Shown: positions 43,733 to 51,210 of the stretch, piece by piece | How the letters are laid out: the number at the start of each line of letters is the position of its first letter | How positions within the stretch are numbered: the stretch's first letter is position 1 | Assembly: GCA_002928875.1 (NCBI GenBank) | Contig: PERO01000020.1 | Span: 1-64,000 of the forward strand | DNA length: 64,000 nt | Reading direction: 5' to 3' | Source: Methylobacterium sp. | GTDB lineage: Bacteria > Pseudomonadota > Alphaproteobacteria > Rhizobiales > Beijerinckiaceae | Made by a program: the position numbers and the translations under genes | Notes under the pieces: generated by a model | Told to the model about the DNA's origin: nothing | The model's database searches: none | The model's input: only the letters and a program-made list of their open reading frames with translations

Positions 43733-43990
43733 ATGCGCGAACCACCGACCCGCCTGCTCGACGAACTCTCCCGCGTGATGACCGGCGCCATCGGCGTCGC
43801 GCAAGGCGTGAGTCGCGAGGCCGACAGCTTCGTGAAGAGCCAGATCGAGCGCATCCTGCGCGACAGCGACTTCGTGACGCGGGAGGAATTCGAGGCCGTG
43901 CGCGAGATGGCGATCCTGGCCCGCGACGAGAACGAGAAGCTCTCGGCCCGGCTGGCCGCCCTGGAAGCGCAACTCGCCGCGAAGGGCTGA
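43733..43990 (+). CDS. ubiK: UbiK-family ubiquinone biosynthesis accessory factor
   Basis: The 85-residue protein is all helical: an amphipathic helix (LLDELSRVMTGAIGVAQGV) and a C-terminal coiled coil (REEFEAVREMAILARDENEKLSARLAALEAQL) that is the BMFP domain. UbiK helps the soluble Ubi complex bind lipids and makes ubiquinone synthesis more efficient in proteobacteria. GGGAGG lies before the ATG at 43733. It is divergent from lgt. Confidence 0.88.
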   Translation: MREPPTRLLDELSRVMTGAIGVAQGVSREADSFVKSQIERILRDSDFVTREEFEAVREMAILARDENEKLSARLAALEAQLAAKG

Positions 43991-44393
43991 TACGCTTTGC
44001 CGCCTGTGGAAATCGCCCGAGGATTGTGGATCACCCCCTCGGGCCGGTTGTGATGCGGATGCGAATCCATGACCGTCCAATTCGACAGTCATCGTGATGA
44101 AGCGGGCGCGGAAGGCGACCTCGGACACGCCTGACACGAGACCGGACTCCTGCAGCAAAATTCAGGAGGACAGGGCGAATCTAGCCATGCTAGTTTCGGG
44201 TCAGGGTGATTCGCGGCCTGATTTCAGTGGGTTCGCGGAATCTCGGTACGCGTCGGCGTGCGGCCGTTCCATGCACGCTTGTGAGGCGTAAGGGTTTTTT
44301 CCAGTTCGGGCGTCCGGCACAGGCCGTTGCGGTTCCACGCAACGGAACGGGTTTTCGCGCGCGTTCCGACTTCGACCAAGAAGGGCAGACGGG
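43991..44393. other. 403-bp gap between ubiK and ybjN with leader hairpins
   Basis: No convincing gene lies here; a 65-codon plus frame at 44094-44291 lacks a ribosome binding site and codon character. GCGTGC (44256-44261) pairs with GCACGC (44273-44278), a run of six T is at 44295-44300, and two mutually exclusive hairpins follow: CCGTTGCG/CGCAACGG (44324-44331 with 44338-44345) or GTTCC/GGAAC (44332-44336 with 44344-44348). They sit 50-70 nt before the ybjN start and may belong to its leader. Confidence 0.35.
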
Positions 44394-44894
44394 ATGGATA
44401 TTCTCGATCATCAGGGTGGACGGCCGGAGCATCCGGTCGATCTCATCGAGCAGATCGCGTCCCGCCATGCCTGGGCTTTCGAACGCGACGAGCAGGACGA
44501 GATTTCCATCGCGATCGCCGGCAGCTGGTGCGACTACCATGTCAGCTTCACCTGGCTCGACGACATGGAAGCCCTGCACCTCGCCTGCGCCTTCGATCTG
44601 AAGGTGCCCGAGCGTCGCCGCACGGAAATCATCGATCTCATCGGCCGGATGAACGCACAGATGTGGGTGGGCCATTTCGATCTGTGGTCGAGCGAGAACG
44701 CGATCATGTTCCGCCATGCACTCGTCCTCTCCGGCGGCACGCCGCCGAGCCCCGACCAGTGCGAGGCGCTGATCAAGGTCGCGGTCGAGGCCTGCGAGAA
44801 ATATTACCAGGCGTTCCAGTTCGTGGTCTGGGCCGGCAAGACCGCGCCCGAGGCCCTGGAGACCATCCTGTTCGAGACTGCCGGCGAGGCGTGA
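44394..44894 (+). CDS. YbjN domain-containing protein
   Basis: The 166-residue protein has the YbjN fold, related to type III secretion chaperones: HPVDLIEQIASRHAWAFERDE, the central strands IAIAGSWCDYHVSFTW, and the helix RRTEIIDLIGRMNAQMWVGHFDLW, then EALIKVAVEACEKYYQAFQFVVW. The function is unknown; overexpression effects on motility and stress were reported in E. coli. AAGGG lies before the ATG. It precedes proC, an order that is common in this class. Confidence 0.88.
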   Translation: MDILDHQGGRPEHPVDLIEQIASRHAWAFERDEQDEISIAIAGSWCDYHVSFTWLDDMEALHLACAFDLKVPERRRTEIIDLIGRMNAQMWVGHFDLWSSENAIMFRHALVLSGGTPPSPDQCEALIKVAVEACEKYYQAFQFVVWAGKTAPEALETILFETAGEA

Positions 44895-44961
44895 GGGGCC
44901 AAAGCAGTCTGGTTGAAGAGACAAGGCTGGCGTGACAGAAGGCGGGAAGTCTTTTCCCTTG

Positions 44962-45009
44962 GAGCATGATCTTTCCGGGAACCGGTAGCCACTTCCCGGG
45001 ATCATGCTC
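44962..45009. repeat. GAGCATGATC palindromic repeat before proC
   Basis: GAGCATGATC (44962-44971) pairs with GATCATGCTC (45000-45009), with an inner pairing CCGGGA/TCCCGG and the centre ACCGGT. It is the widespread Hyphomicrobiales intergenic palindrome and shares the ACCGGT centre with the 105-bp copies A-C. It lies 31 bp before the proC start. Confidence 0.6.
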
Positions 45010-45040
45010 TGACCGCCTTTTCCCGTTTCCGGAGCGCCCG

Positions 45041-45862
45041 ATGTCAGCCCCCCTCTCCGTTCCCCCTCTCCTCATCTATGGCTGCGGCAAGATGGGCGGC
45101 GCCATGCTGAAGGGTGCGCTGGCCGGCGGCTGGCCGGCCTCGCGCATCACGGTCGTGGAGCCGCATCCCGCGGCGGAACTCCTTACGCTGCAGAGGGAAG
45201 CGGGCTTCGCGCTGAACCCGGCCGAGCCGGCTCTCGCGGGCCTCATGCTGATCTCCATCAAGCCGCAGATGCTGGATACCGCGGCGGAGGGCCTCTCGCG
45301 TTGCCTCGATGCGCAGAGCGTCGTCGTCTCGATCATGGCGGGCAAGAGCATTACCGACATGGAAAGGCGCCTGCCGCAGGTCACGCGCTTCGTGCGGGCC
45401 ATGCCGAACACGCCGGCCGCGATCGGTCGCGGCATCACCGGCGCCTATGCCACGGAGGCACTGTCCGAGACCGATCGCGCTGCAGTGACGCGTCTGCTCG
45501 AAACCACAGGGCGGCTCGAATGGGTGGCAAGCGAGGCGCTGATCGACGCGGTGACGGCCGTCTCCGGCTCCGGCCCGGCTTATGTGTTCCACATGGTCGA
45601 GGCGCTGGCGAAGGCGGGCGAGACACTGGGGCTCGAGCCGGGCATGGCCGCGCGGCTCGCGCGCGCCACGATCGAAGGCGCGGGCGAATTGCTGTTCCAG
45701 GAGGCGGAGACGAGCCCCGCCCAGCTTCGCCAGAACGTCACCTCGCCCGGCGGCACCACGGCGGCGGCACTCGAGGTGCTGATGGGGGAGAACGGCCTCA
45801 CGCCCCTGATGACGCGGGCCGTTGCTGCGGCGGAAGCACGCGCCAGGGCCCTTGCCGGCTAG
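45041..45862 (+). CDS. proC: Pyrroline-5-carboxylate reductase
   Basis: ProC reduces pyrroline-5-carboxylate to proline with NAD(P)H. The 273-residue protein has the dinucleotide motif IYGCGKMGGAMLKGAL at residues 12-27, ISIKPQMLDTAAEGL, VRAMPNTPAAIGRGIT, and the C-terminal signature VTAVSGSGPAYVFHMVEAL with TSPGGTTAAALEVL. All catalytic-site features are intact. The ATG at 45041 has a CGGAG sequence 8 nt upstream; an in-frame ATG at 44966 lies inside the palindromic repeat and is rejected. Confidence 0.96.
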   Translation: MSAPLSVPPLLIYGCGKMGGAMLKGALAGGWPASRITVVEPHPAAELLTLQREAGFALNPAEPALAGLMLISIKPQMLDTAAEGLSRCLDAQSVVVSIMAGKSITDMERRLPQVTRFVRAMPNTPAAIGRGITGAYATEALSETDRAAVTRLLETTGRLEWVASEALIDAVTAVSGSGPAYVFHMVEALAKAGETLGLEPGMAARLARATIEGAGELLFQEAETSPAQLRQNVTSPGGTTAAALEVLMGENGLTPLMTRAVAAAEARARALAG

Positions 45863-45947
45863 GCGAGCCTTGCAGAAAGAGGGGGAACGACTACCTTCAG
45901 GGAAGCGTTCCTCAACCCGCAAGGTCTTGAACCCAAGGGAGGTCATC

Positions 45948-46655
45948 ATGGCCCGCAAACCAGCCGAGAAATCCGCCGAGGCCCCGAAGAGCGATCCGCG
46001 CGCCCGCGTCGTCGATGCGCTGATGGCGCTGGCCGCGCGCCAGCCCTGGGACATGATCTCGCTCACGGCGATTGCCGAGGAAGCGGAGATTTCGCTGGCC
46101 GACCTTCGCGATCTCTTCCCCTCGAAGGGCGCCATTCTCGGCGGCTTCGTGCGCCGGATCGATCGCATCGTGCTCGACGGCACGGGCGAGGACATGCAGG
46201 ACCAGCCGGCTCGCGAGCGCGTGCTCGACATCATGATGCGCCGCTTCGATGCGCTCTTGCCCTATCGCGACGCCCTGCGTTCGATCTCGCGCGCCTTCGA
46301 GCGCGATCCGCTCGGCATGCTGGCCCTGAACCAGCAGGGCCTCAATTCCTGGCGCTACATGCTCGAAGCCGCAGGCATCGAGGTGGATGGCCCGATGGGT
46401 GCGCTGAAGATCCAGGGCGCGATCCTCGTTTTCGCACGCGCCTTCCGCATCTTCCTCGACGAGAGCGACCCCGCGCTCACCCGCACCATGGCGGCGCTCG
46501 ATCGCGAAGTGAAACGCGGCGAATGGGTGCTGGCGCGGGCCGAGGGGCTCGATCGGATGGCCGCACCCTTCCGGGGCTTCTTCCGCGCCGCCTGCGATGG
46601 CCGCAAGCGCCGCAGCCGTCGCCATGCCGACGAACCGCATCCGGATGCCGCCTGA
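45948..46655 (+). CDS. TetR/AcrR family transcriptional regulator
   Basis: The 235-residue protein has an N-terminal TetR helix-turn-helix ([21 protein letters not shown], then [26 protein letters not shown], residues 21-67) and a helical ligand-binding part with [20 protein letters not shown]. The C-terminal tail is rich in Arg/His. The target genes are unknown; the neighbours proC and csaA do not suggest one. GGGAGG precedes the ATG at 45948. It ends 13 bp before the tRNA-binding protein gene and may be cotranscribed with it. Confidence 0.88.
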   Translation: MARKPAEKSAEAPKSDPRARVVDALMALAARQPWDMISLTAIAEEAEISLADLRDLFPSKGAILGGFVRRIDRIVLDGTGEDMQDQPARERVLDIMMRRFDALLPYRDALRSISRAFERDPLGMLALNQQGLNSWRYMLEAAGIEVDGPMGALKIQGAILVFARAFRIFLDESDPALTRTMAALDREVKRGEWVLARAEGLDRMAAPFRGFFRAACDGRKRRSRRHADEPHPDAA

Positions 46656-46668
46656 GGAACCACCCGCC

Positions 46669-47031
46669 GTGACGACGACCGTGACAACCCATGCCGCGCC
46701 GCCCATCCTTTTCGACGATTTCCTCAAGGTGGATGTCCGCGTCGGGCGGATCATCGCCGTCGACGCCTTCCCGGAGGCGCGCAAGCCGGCCTACAAGCTG
46801 ACGATCGACTTTGGTCCGCTCGGCACGCGGCGCTCCTCGGCGCAGATCACGAAGCACTACACCCCGGAAACGCTGCTCGGACGGCAGGTGGCTGCAGTGG
46901 TGAATTTCCCGCCGCGGCAGATCGGCAAGTTCATGTCGGAGGTGCTGACCCTCGGCTTTCCGGATGACCAGGGCGAGGTGGTGCTCGTCAGCCCCGAACG
47001 CGAGGTGCCTTTGGGCGGCCGCCTCTACTAG
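46669..47031 (+). CDS. csaA: CsaA-type tRNA-binding protein
   Basis: The 120-residue protein is a dimeric OB-fold protein of the CsaA family, with [73 protein letters not shown] and the C-terminal [15 protein letters not shown]. It binds tRNA and was linked to secretion in Bacillus. A GTG at 46669 is preferred because GAGGA lies 10 nt upstream and the length fits; ATG at 46645 would overlap the end of tetR by 11 bp. Its TAG stop is formed by the end of repeat copy B. Confidence 0.88.
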   Translation: MTTTVTTHAAPPILFDDFLKVDVRVGRIIAVDAFPEARKPAYKLTIDFGPLGTRRSSAQITKHYTPETLLGRQVAAVVNFPPRQIGKFMSEVLTLGFPDDQGEVVLVSPEREVPLGGRLY

Positions 47032-47134
47032 AGCGGTTTCCGATCTGACTTTATCAGATCGACCACTCTATCTCTCTGTTTTGTCGCATTTTCTGATCGC
47101 CAACCGGTATCCACTTGGCCGGAAAATGCGCTAG
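47029..47134. repeat. CTAG-ended intergenic repeat, copy B (inverted)
   Basis: This 106-bp copy is the reverse complement of copy A, with scattered changes and small length differences. It runs from CTAGAGCGG to AAAATGCGCTAG and contains GATCTGACTTTATCAGATC and CAACCGGTATCCACTTGG. The left TAG (47029-47031) stops csaA; the right CTA (47131-47133) is the TAG stop of the histidine kinase. Confidence 0.8.
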
Positions 47135-48642
47135 GCCGGCACACGCACGCGCGCCCGCAAGCCGCCGAGCGGGCTCTCTTCCAGCATGACATCGCCGCCA
47201 TGACCGCGTGCGATATCCCGCGCGATGGCGAGGCCGAGGCCCGTGCCGCCATGATCCTGGTTGCGCGAGGCATCGAGCCGCAGGAAGGGCCGGAAGGCCT
47301 CCTCCCGGCTTTCCGGCGGAATGCCCGGTCCGTCATCGTCGACCGTGATCGTGAGATATTTCGCGTCATGCACGGCGCGGATCTCGATCCGGTCGCCGTA
47401 GCGCGCGGCGTTCGAAACGAGATTGCCGAGGAGCCTGCGGAAGGCCTGCGGGCGCACGCTCACCACCGGATCGCCCTCGATCGCCAAGGTGGTGAAATGC
47501 CCGGCCCGCTCGGCATCGGATTTGAAGGTCTCGATCAGCGCCCGGATATCCGTGGGCGAAGCGCTCTCGGAGGCCTCGCCGCGCACGAAGGCGAGATAAG
47601 CCTCGAGCATGCGGCTCATCTCGTCCACGTCCCGCTTCATGTCCTCCACCTCGCTGCCCTCCGGCAGGAAGGCGAGCGAGAGCCGGAAGCGGGTGAGAAT
47701 GGTGCGCAGATCGTGGCTCACGCCGTTCAGCATGGTTGTGCGCTGTTCGATGGCGCGTTCGATGCGGCTCTTCATCTCGAGAAAGGCGAGCCCAGCCTGC
47801 CGCACCTCGCGCGCGCCACGGGGCCGGAAGGAGACGTCGCGGCCCTTGCCGAAATCCTCGGCTGCTTCCGCCAGCCGCAGGATCGGCCGGATCTGGTTGC
47901 GAAGCAGGATCACCGAGACGCCGATCAGCACCAGCGACGAGCCCGCCATCCAGGCCAGAAAGATATGCGAGTTCGACGCATAGGCCTGACTGCGCCGCGC
48001 GATGACGCGCATCAGGGCCTGATCGAGCTGGATGCGGATCTCCACGAGGTTCGAGCGACCGACCGTGTCGATCCAGAACGGGCGGCGGATACGCGTCGCG
48101 AGTTCGCCGGTCAGCGCCTGGTCGAGGATGTCGAAGAACGGTTTCTGCAGTGGCGGCGGCAGGGGTTCGGCGGGCAGGAAATCGACATCGAGCCCCAGCC
48201 GCTGCTCGGCCAGCGTGCTGATGAGCCGCGCCTGCGCCTCGCCTGGGGATTGCTCGTAGATGTCGATCAGCGCCGAGATATCCTGGCTCAGGGCCTGGGA
48301 GAGGCGCGCGGTCACCGCCTGCCAGTGGCGCTCCATGAAGACATAGGCGACAACCGTCTGGAGCAGCACCATCGGCATGATGATGATGAGCAGCGCGCGG
48401 GTGTAGAGCCCTTTTGGCAGCACGCGGTTCAGCCAGCGGCCCAGGCGCGCTTCGAGGCGCGCCACGGGTTCCACGACGCTTCGCACCGGGGCCGTGTTCC
48501 AGATCAGGCCGGCGACCCAGCCGATCCCGCGCAGCGGCACGGCGACCAGCCGCCCGATGAGGCGCAGGAGCGGCGGCAGCATCCGGAGAAGCCAGACGAA
48601 CCCGGCCCAGACGCCTTGCAGCGCGCGGATCACACGGTTCAT
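47131..48642 (-). CDS. Sensor histidine kinase (EnvZ-like)
   Basis: The 503-residue kinase has membrane segments at about 81-102 and 227-248 around a periplasmic sensor of about 120 residues, a HAMP domain, the DHp phosphorylation site His310 in GVSHDLRTILTR, and the ATPase boxes NLVSNAARYG, VDDDGPGIPPE and GGTGLGLAIARDI. An unusual extra of about 75 residues precedes the first real membrane helix and is hydrophobic and amphipathic (WAGFVWLLRMLPPLLRLIGR). It overlaps the regulator gene by 4 bp (ATGA), so the two form a classic OmpR/EnvZ-type pair. Its TAG stop is part of copy B. Confidence 0.92.
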   Translation of the reverse strand: MNRVIRALQGVWAGFVWLLRMLPPLLRLIGRLVAVPLRGIGWVAGLIWNTAPVRSVVEPVARLEARLGRWLNRVLPKGLYTRALLIIIMPMVLLQTVVAYVFMERHWQAVTARLSQALSQDISALIDIYEQSPGEAQARLISTLAEQRLGLDVDFLPAEPLPPPLQKPFFDILDQALTGELATRIRRPFWIDTVGRSNLVEIRIQLDQALMRVIARRSQAYASNSHIFLAWMAGSSLVLIGVSVILLRNQIRPILRLAEAAEDFGKGRDVSFRPRGAREVRQAGLAFLEMKSRIERAIEQRTTMLNGVSHDLRTILTRFRLSLAFLPEGSEVEDMKRDVDEMSRMLEAYLAFVRGEASESASPTDIRALIETFKSDAERAGHFTTLAIEGDPVVSVRPQAFRRLLGNLVSNAARYGDRIEIRAVHDAKYLTITVDDDGPGIPPESREEAFRPFLRLDASRNQDHGGTGLGLAIARDIARGHGGDVMLEESPLGGLRARVRVPA

Positions 48643-49352
48643 CGGTCGATCACCAGCCGGTAGCCGATCCCGCGCACGGTCTGCAGATGCACGGGATTGC
48701 CGGGATCCTCCTCGATCTTGCGGCGCAGACGGTTGATCTGCACATCGATCGTGCGCTCGTTCGCGGCATTGGCGGTTTCCGCCAGCGCCTCGCGCGGCAG
48801 GGTCTCGCCGCCGGTGCCGGAGAGCAGGCGCAGGATCTCCCGCTCGCGCTCCGAGAGCCGGACCACCTCGTCGCCGCGTCGCAATTCGCCGCGTGCGAGA
48901 TGATAGCTGAAGGGCCCGAAGCGCACGCTTTCCGGCTCCTCCAGGGTCTTCACCGGCGGCGGTAGGGCGACGCGCCGCAGGATGGAGCTGACACGCAGCA
49001 GCAATTCGCGCGGATCGAAGGGCTTCGTGAGATAATCGTCCACCCCCGATTGCAGCCCGGCGAGCCGATCCTCGATTTCCGCCCGCGCCGTCAGCATCAG
49101 GATGGGGATGGCGGAATTCCGGCGCAGGTCACGGGCGAGATCGAGGCCGCTCTCGCCGGGCATCATCACGTCGAGCACGATGAGATCGAAGACGATTCCC
49201 GCGAGCCGGGCGCGCGCCTCGCCGGCATTGTCGGCCGTGGAGACGCGATAGCCGTGATCGGCGAGGAAGCGCGAAAGCAGGGTGCGAATGCGGTCGTCAT
49301 CGTCGACGATGAGGATGTGGGGCGATTCGTCGGTGATCGGAACCTTGCGCAT
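48639..49352 (-). CDS. OmpR-family response regulator
   Basis: The 237-residue regulator has a receiver domain with the acidic pair in ILIVDDDDRIR, phospho-acceptor Asp61 in LIVLDVMMPGESG and the conserved Lys in YLTKPFDPRELL, then a winged-helix DNA-binding domain (LSEREREILRLLSG, ANERTIDVQINRLRRKIEED, VRGIGYRL). It pairs with the kinase that overlaps its end. In Hyphomicrobiales such pairs control porins and envelope genes; the target here is not shown. ATG at 49352 begins MRKVPITDESPHILIVDD. Confidence 0.94.
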   Translation of the reverse strand: MRKVPITDESPHILIVDDDDRIRTLLSRFLADHGYRVSTADNAGEARARLAGIVFDLIVLDVMMPGESGLDLARDLRRNSAIPILMLTARAEIEDRLAGLQSGVDDYLTKPFDPRELLLRVSSILRRVALPPPVKTLEEPESVRFGPFSYHLARGELRRGDEVVRLSEREREILRLLSGTGGETLPREALAETANAANERTIDVQINRLRRKIEEDPGNPVHLQTVRGIGYRLVIDR

Positions 49353-49426
49353 GCGGGCAATTATGCGCCGGTTTGGCTGTGCAAATAAAGGTCGCCGCGC
49401 ATGGCGTCCGTTTCACGGTGTCTCGA

Positions 49427-49936
49427 TCAGGGCGTTTCCGAAACCGCGGGCTTCGGTCGCTCGGGATCGATGAGTTCCGACAGGAAGCGCGCGATGACGG
49501 CGCGCGAGGCGGGGTCCGCCTTCTCGATGGCCCGGGCGATGCGTCGACCCTGCATCCCGAGCAGCGCCTCGGCCAGCGCCTTGCCGCGTGGGGTGAGGTG
49601 CAGGCGTCGCTGGCGGCGATCCTCCGTGCCGGCGCGCTGTTCGATGAACTCGCCGCTGACGAGATCCTTCAGCACGCGGGCGAGGCTCTGCTTGGTGATC
49701 TCGAGGATCTCCAGCAGCTCCGCCACCGTCAGCCCCTCATGCCGGTTCACGAAATGCAGCACGCGGTGATGCGCGCGTCCGAAGCCGTGCTTCTCGAGCA
49801 GGCGGTCGGGCTCGCCCACGAAATCGCGATAGGCGAAGAACAGCAGTTCGATCAGCTCGAAATCCGGCTCCTCGATGGTCGCCAGGGGCTCGGCGAGAGC
49901 CAGTTTTCGCGGGAAGGATTGAGCCATGATGTCCAT
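49427..49936 (-). CDS. MarR family transcriptional regulator
   Basis: The 169-residue protein has the MarR winged helix: GFGRAHHRVLHFVNRHEGLTVAELL, the recognition helix region ITKQSLARVLKDLVSGEFI, and the wing DRRQRRLHLTPRGKALAEAL. It is divergent from ilvE with a perfect palindrome between them (49978-49998), 42 bp upstream of its start. MarR beside ilvE is a recurring pair in Hyphomicrobiales, so it probably controls ilvE and itself. The true start may be the Met at 49927 (MAQSFPRK). Confidence 0.92.
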   Translation of the reverse strand: MDIMAQSFPRKLALAEPLATIEEPDFELIELLFFAYRDFVGEPDRLLEKHGFGRAHHRVLHFVNRHEGLTVAELLEILEITKQSLARVLKDLVSGEFIEQRAGTEDRRQRRLHLTPRGKALAEALLGMQGRRIARAIEKADPASRAVIARFLSELIDPERPKPAVSETP

Positions 49937-49977
49937 TGATCGCCCTGTCCGGCAGCGAGCCTCGGGGCGCGAGAAAT

Positions 49978-49998
49978 TATGTCAATGTTGTTGACATA
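49978..49998. promoter_or_regulatory. MarR-type operator between marR and ilvE
   Basis: TATGTCAA (49978-49985), spacer TGTTG, TTGACATA (49991-49998) is a perfect inverted repeat of 21 bp, the size and symmetry of MarR operators. TTGACA in the right arm could be the -35 of a rightward promoter toward ilvE and the left arm the -35 of a leftward one toward marR, so a bound dimer would block both. Confidence 0.7.
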
Positions 49999-50194
49999 TT
50001 TCAGACGGATTGTTACCCGTCAAGCCGTCTTTCGCGCAACGAAAGTTCGTGTCCCGGCTTTTCTGTGTGCAAAGACAGCCTGTTAACCCGCAGTCTCTGG
50101 TATACCACCGCAATTGGCGCAATAATATTTCAAGTCTCCGGAAGGCCCGAAGCGGCCACCGGAAGCGGCCAAAAGCAACGAGGAAACACTGATC

Positions 50195-51082
50195 ATGTCT
50201 GCCACGCCTGCCATCATCCCGTTCGACAAACGCGAGGGCTTCATCTGGATGAACGGGGAGATCCTTCCCTGGCAGGATGCGAAGGTCCATGTCCTCACGC
50301 ATGGCCTGCATTACGGTTCCTCGGTCTTCGAGGGCGAGCGCGCCTACAAGGGCAAGATCTTCAAGAGCCGCGAGCATTCCGAGCGCCTCATCGCCTCGGC
50401 GCAGATCATGGACATGGAGATCCCCTACTCCGTGGATGAACTCGAGGAAGCCAAGCGCAAGATCGTCGAGCTCAATGGCGGCGGCGACCAATATGTGCGC
50501 CCCGTGGCCTTCCGCGGCTCGGAGATGATGGCGGTGTCCGCCCAGCACAACCGCATCCATGTCGCGGTCGCCACCTGGAACTGGCCCTCGATGTTCGACC
50601 CCGCGACGAAGATGAAGGGCATCAAGCTCGACATCGCGGAATATCGCCGGCCTGATCCGGCCTGCGCGCCGGTGCATGCCAAGGCCGCCGGCCTCTACAT
50701 GATCTGCACCCTCTCGAAGCACCGCGCCGAGAAGCGCGGCTATGCCGATGCGATGATGCTCGACTGGCAGGGCCGCGTCGCGGAATGCACCGGCGCCAAC
50801 ATCTTCTTCACGAAGGATGGCGCGATCCACACGCCGATGGCCGATTGCTTCCTCGACGGCATCACCCGCCGCACCGTCATCGATCTCGCGAAGCGGCGCG
50901 GCTTCGAGGTGATCGAGCGGCGCATCATGCCGGACGAACTGCCGAGCTTCGTCGAATGCTTCATCACGGGTTCCGCCGCCGAAGTGACGCCGGTGGCCGA
51001 AATCGGCCCCTACACCTTCACGCCGGGCAATACGAGCCGCGTTCTGATGGAGGATTACGTGGCGGAAGTGGGCGCGAACTGA
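50195..51082 (+). CDS. ilvE: Branched-chain amino acid aminotransferase
   Basis: IlvE makes Val, Leu and Ile from their keto acids with glutamate. The 295-residue class IV PLP enzyme has MNGEILPWQDAKVHVLTHGLHYGSSVFEGERAY, the PLP lysine in VHAKAAGLYMICTL at about residue 163, and ECTGANIFFTKDG and FITGSAAEVTPVAEI for the phosphate and substrate groups. Fold IV signature residues are intact. GAGGAAA precedes the ATG at 50195. The 258-bp leader region holds the MarR operator. Stop TGA at 51080-51082 precedes repeat copy C. Confidence 0.95.
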   Translation: MSATPAIIPFDKREGFIWMNGEILPWQDAKVHVLTHGLHYGSSVFEGERAYKGKIFKSREHSERLIASAQIMDMEIPYSVDELEEAKRKIVELNGGGDQYVRPVAFRGSEMMAVSAQHNRIHVAVATWNWPSMFDPATKMKGIKLDIAEYRRPDPACAPVHAKAAGLYMICTLSKHRAEKRGYADAMMLDWQGRVAECTGANIFFTKDGAIHTPMADCFLDGITRRTVIDLAKRRGFEVIERRIMPDELPSFVECFITGSAAEVTPVAEIGPYTFTPGNTSRVLMEDYVAEVGAN

Positions 51083-51110
51083 CGCGCCCCTGCCTGCACC
51101 GCACCGACGC

Positions 51111-51210
51111 CTGTTCCGGCCAGGTCGATACCGGCTGGCCGGACGAAAATGCGACACGACAAAAAGATAGAGCGGCCGATCCGACCCGGTCGGACCGGAA
51201 AACGCGCTAG
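51111..51210. repeat. CTAG-ended intergenic repeat, copy C
   Basis: This about 100-bp copy has the same order as copy A: TTCCGGCCAGGTCGATACCGG, CGAAAATGCGACACGACAAAAAGATAGAGCGGCC-like middle, and a GATCCGACC/GGTCGGACC inverted repeat, ending AACGCGCTAG. It is more diverged and GC-richer. Its right CTA (51207-51209) is the TAG stop of the double-receiver gene. Its left end is not clear. Confidence 0.65.

Noticed and set aside
44094..44291. 65-codon plus frame between ubiK and ybjN
   Set aside because: No ribosome binding site, no recognisable motif, composition unlike neighbouring genes.
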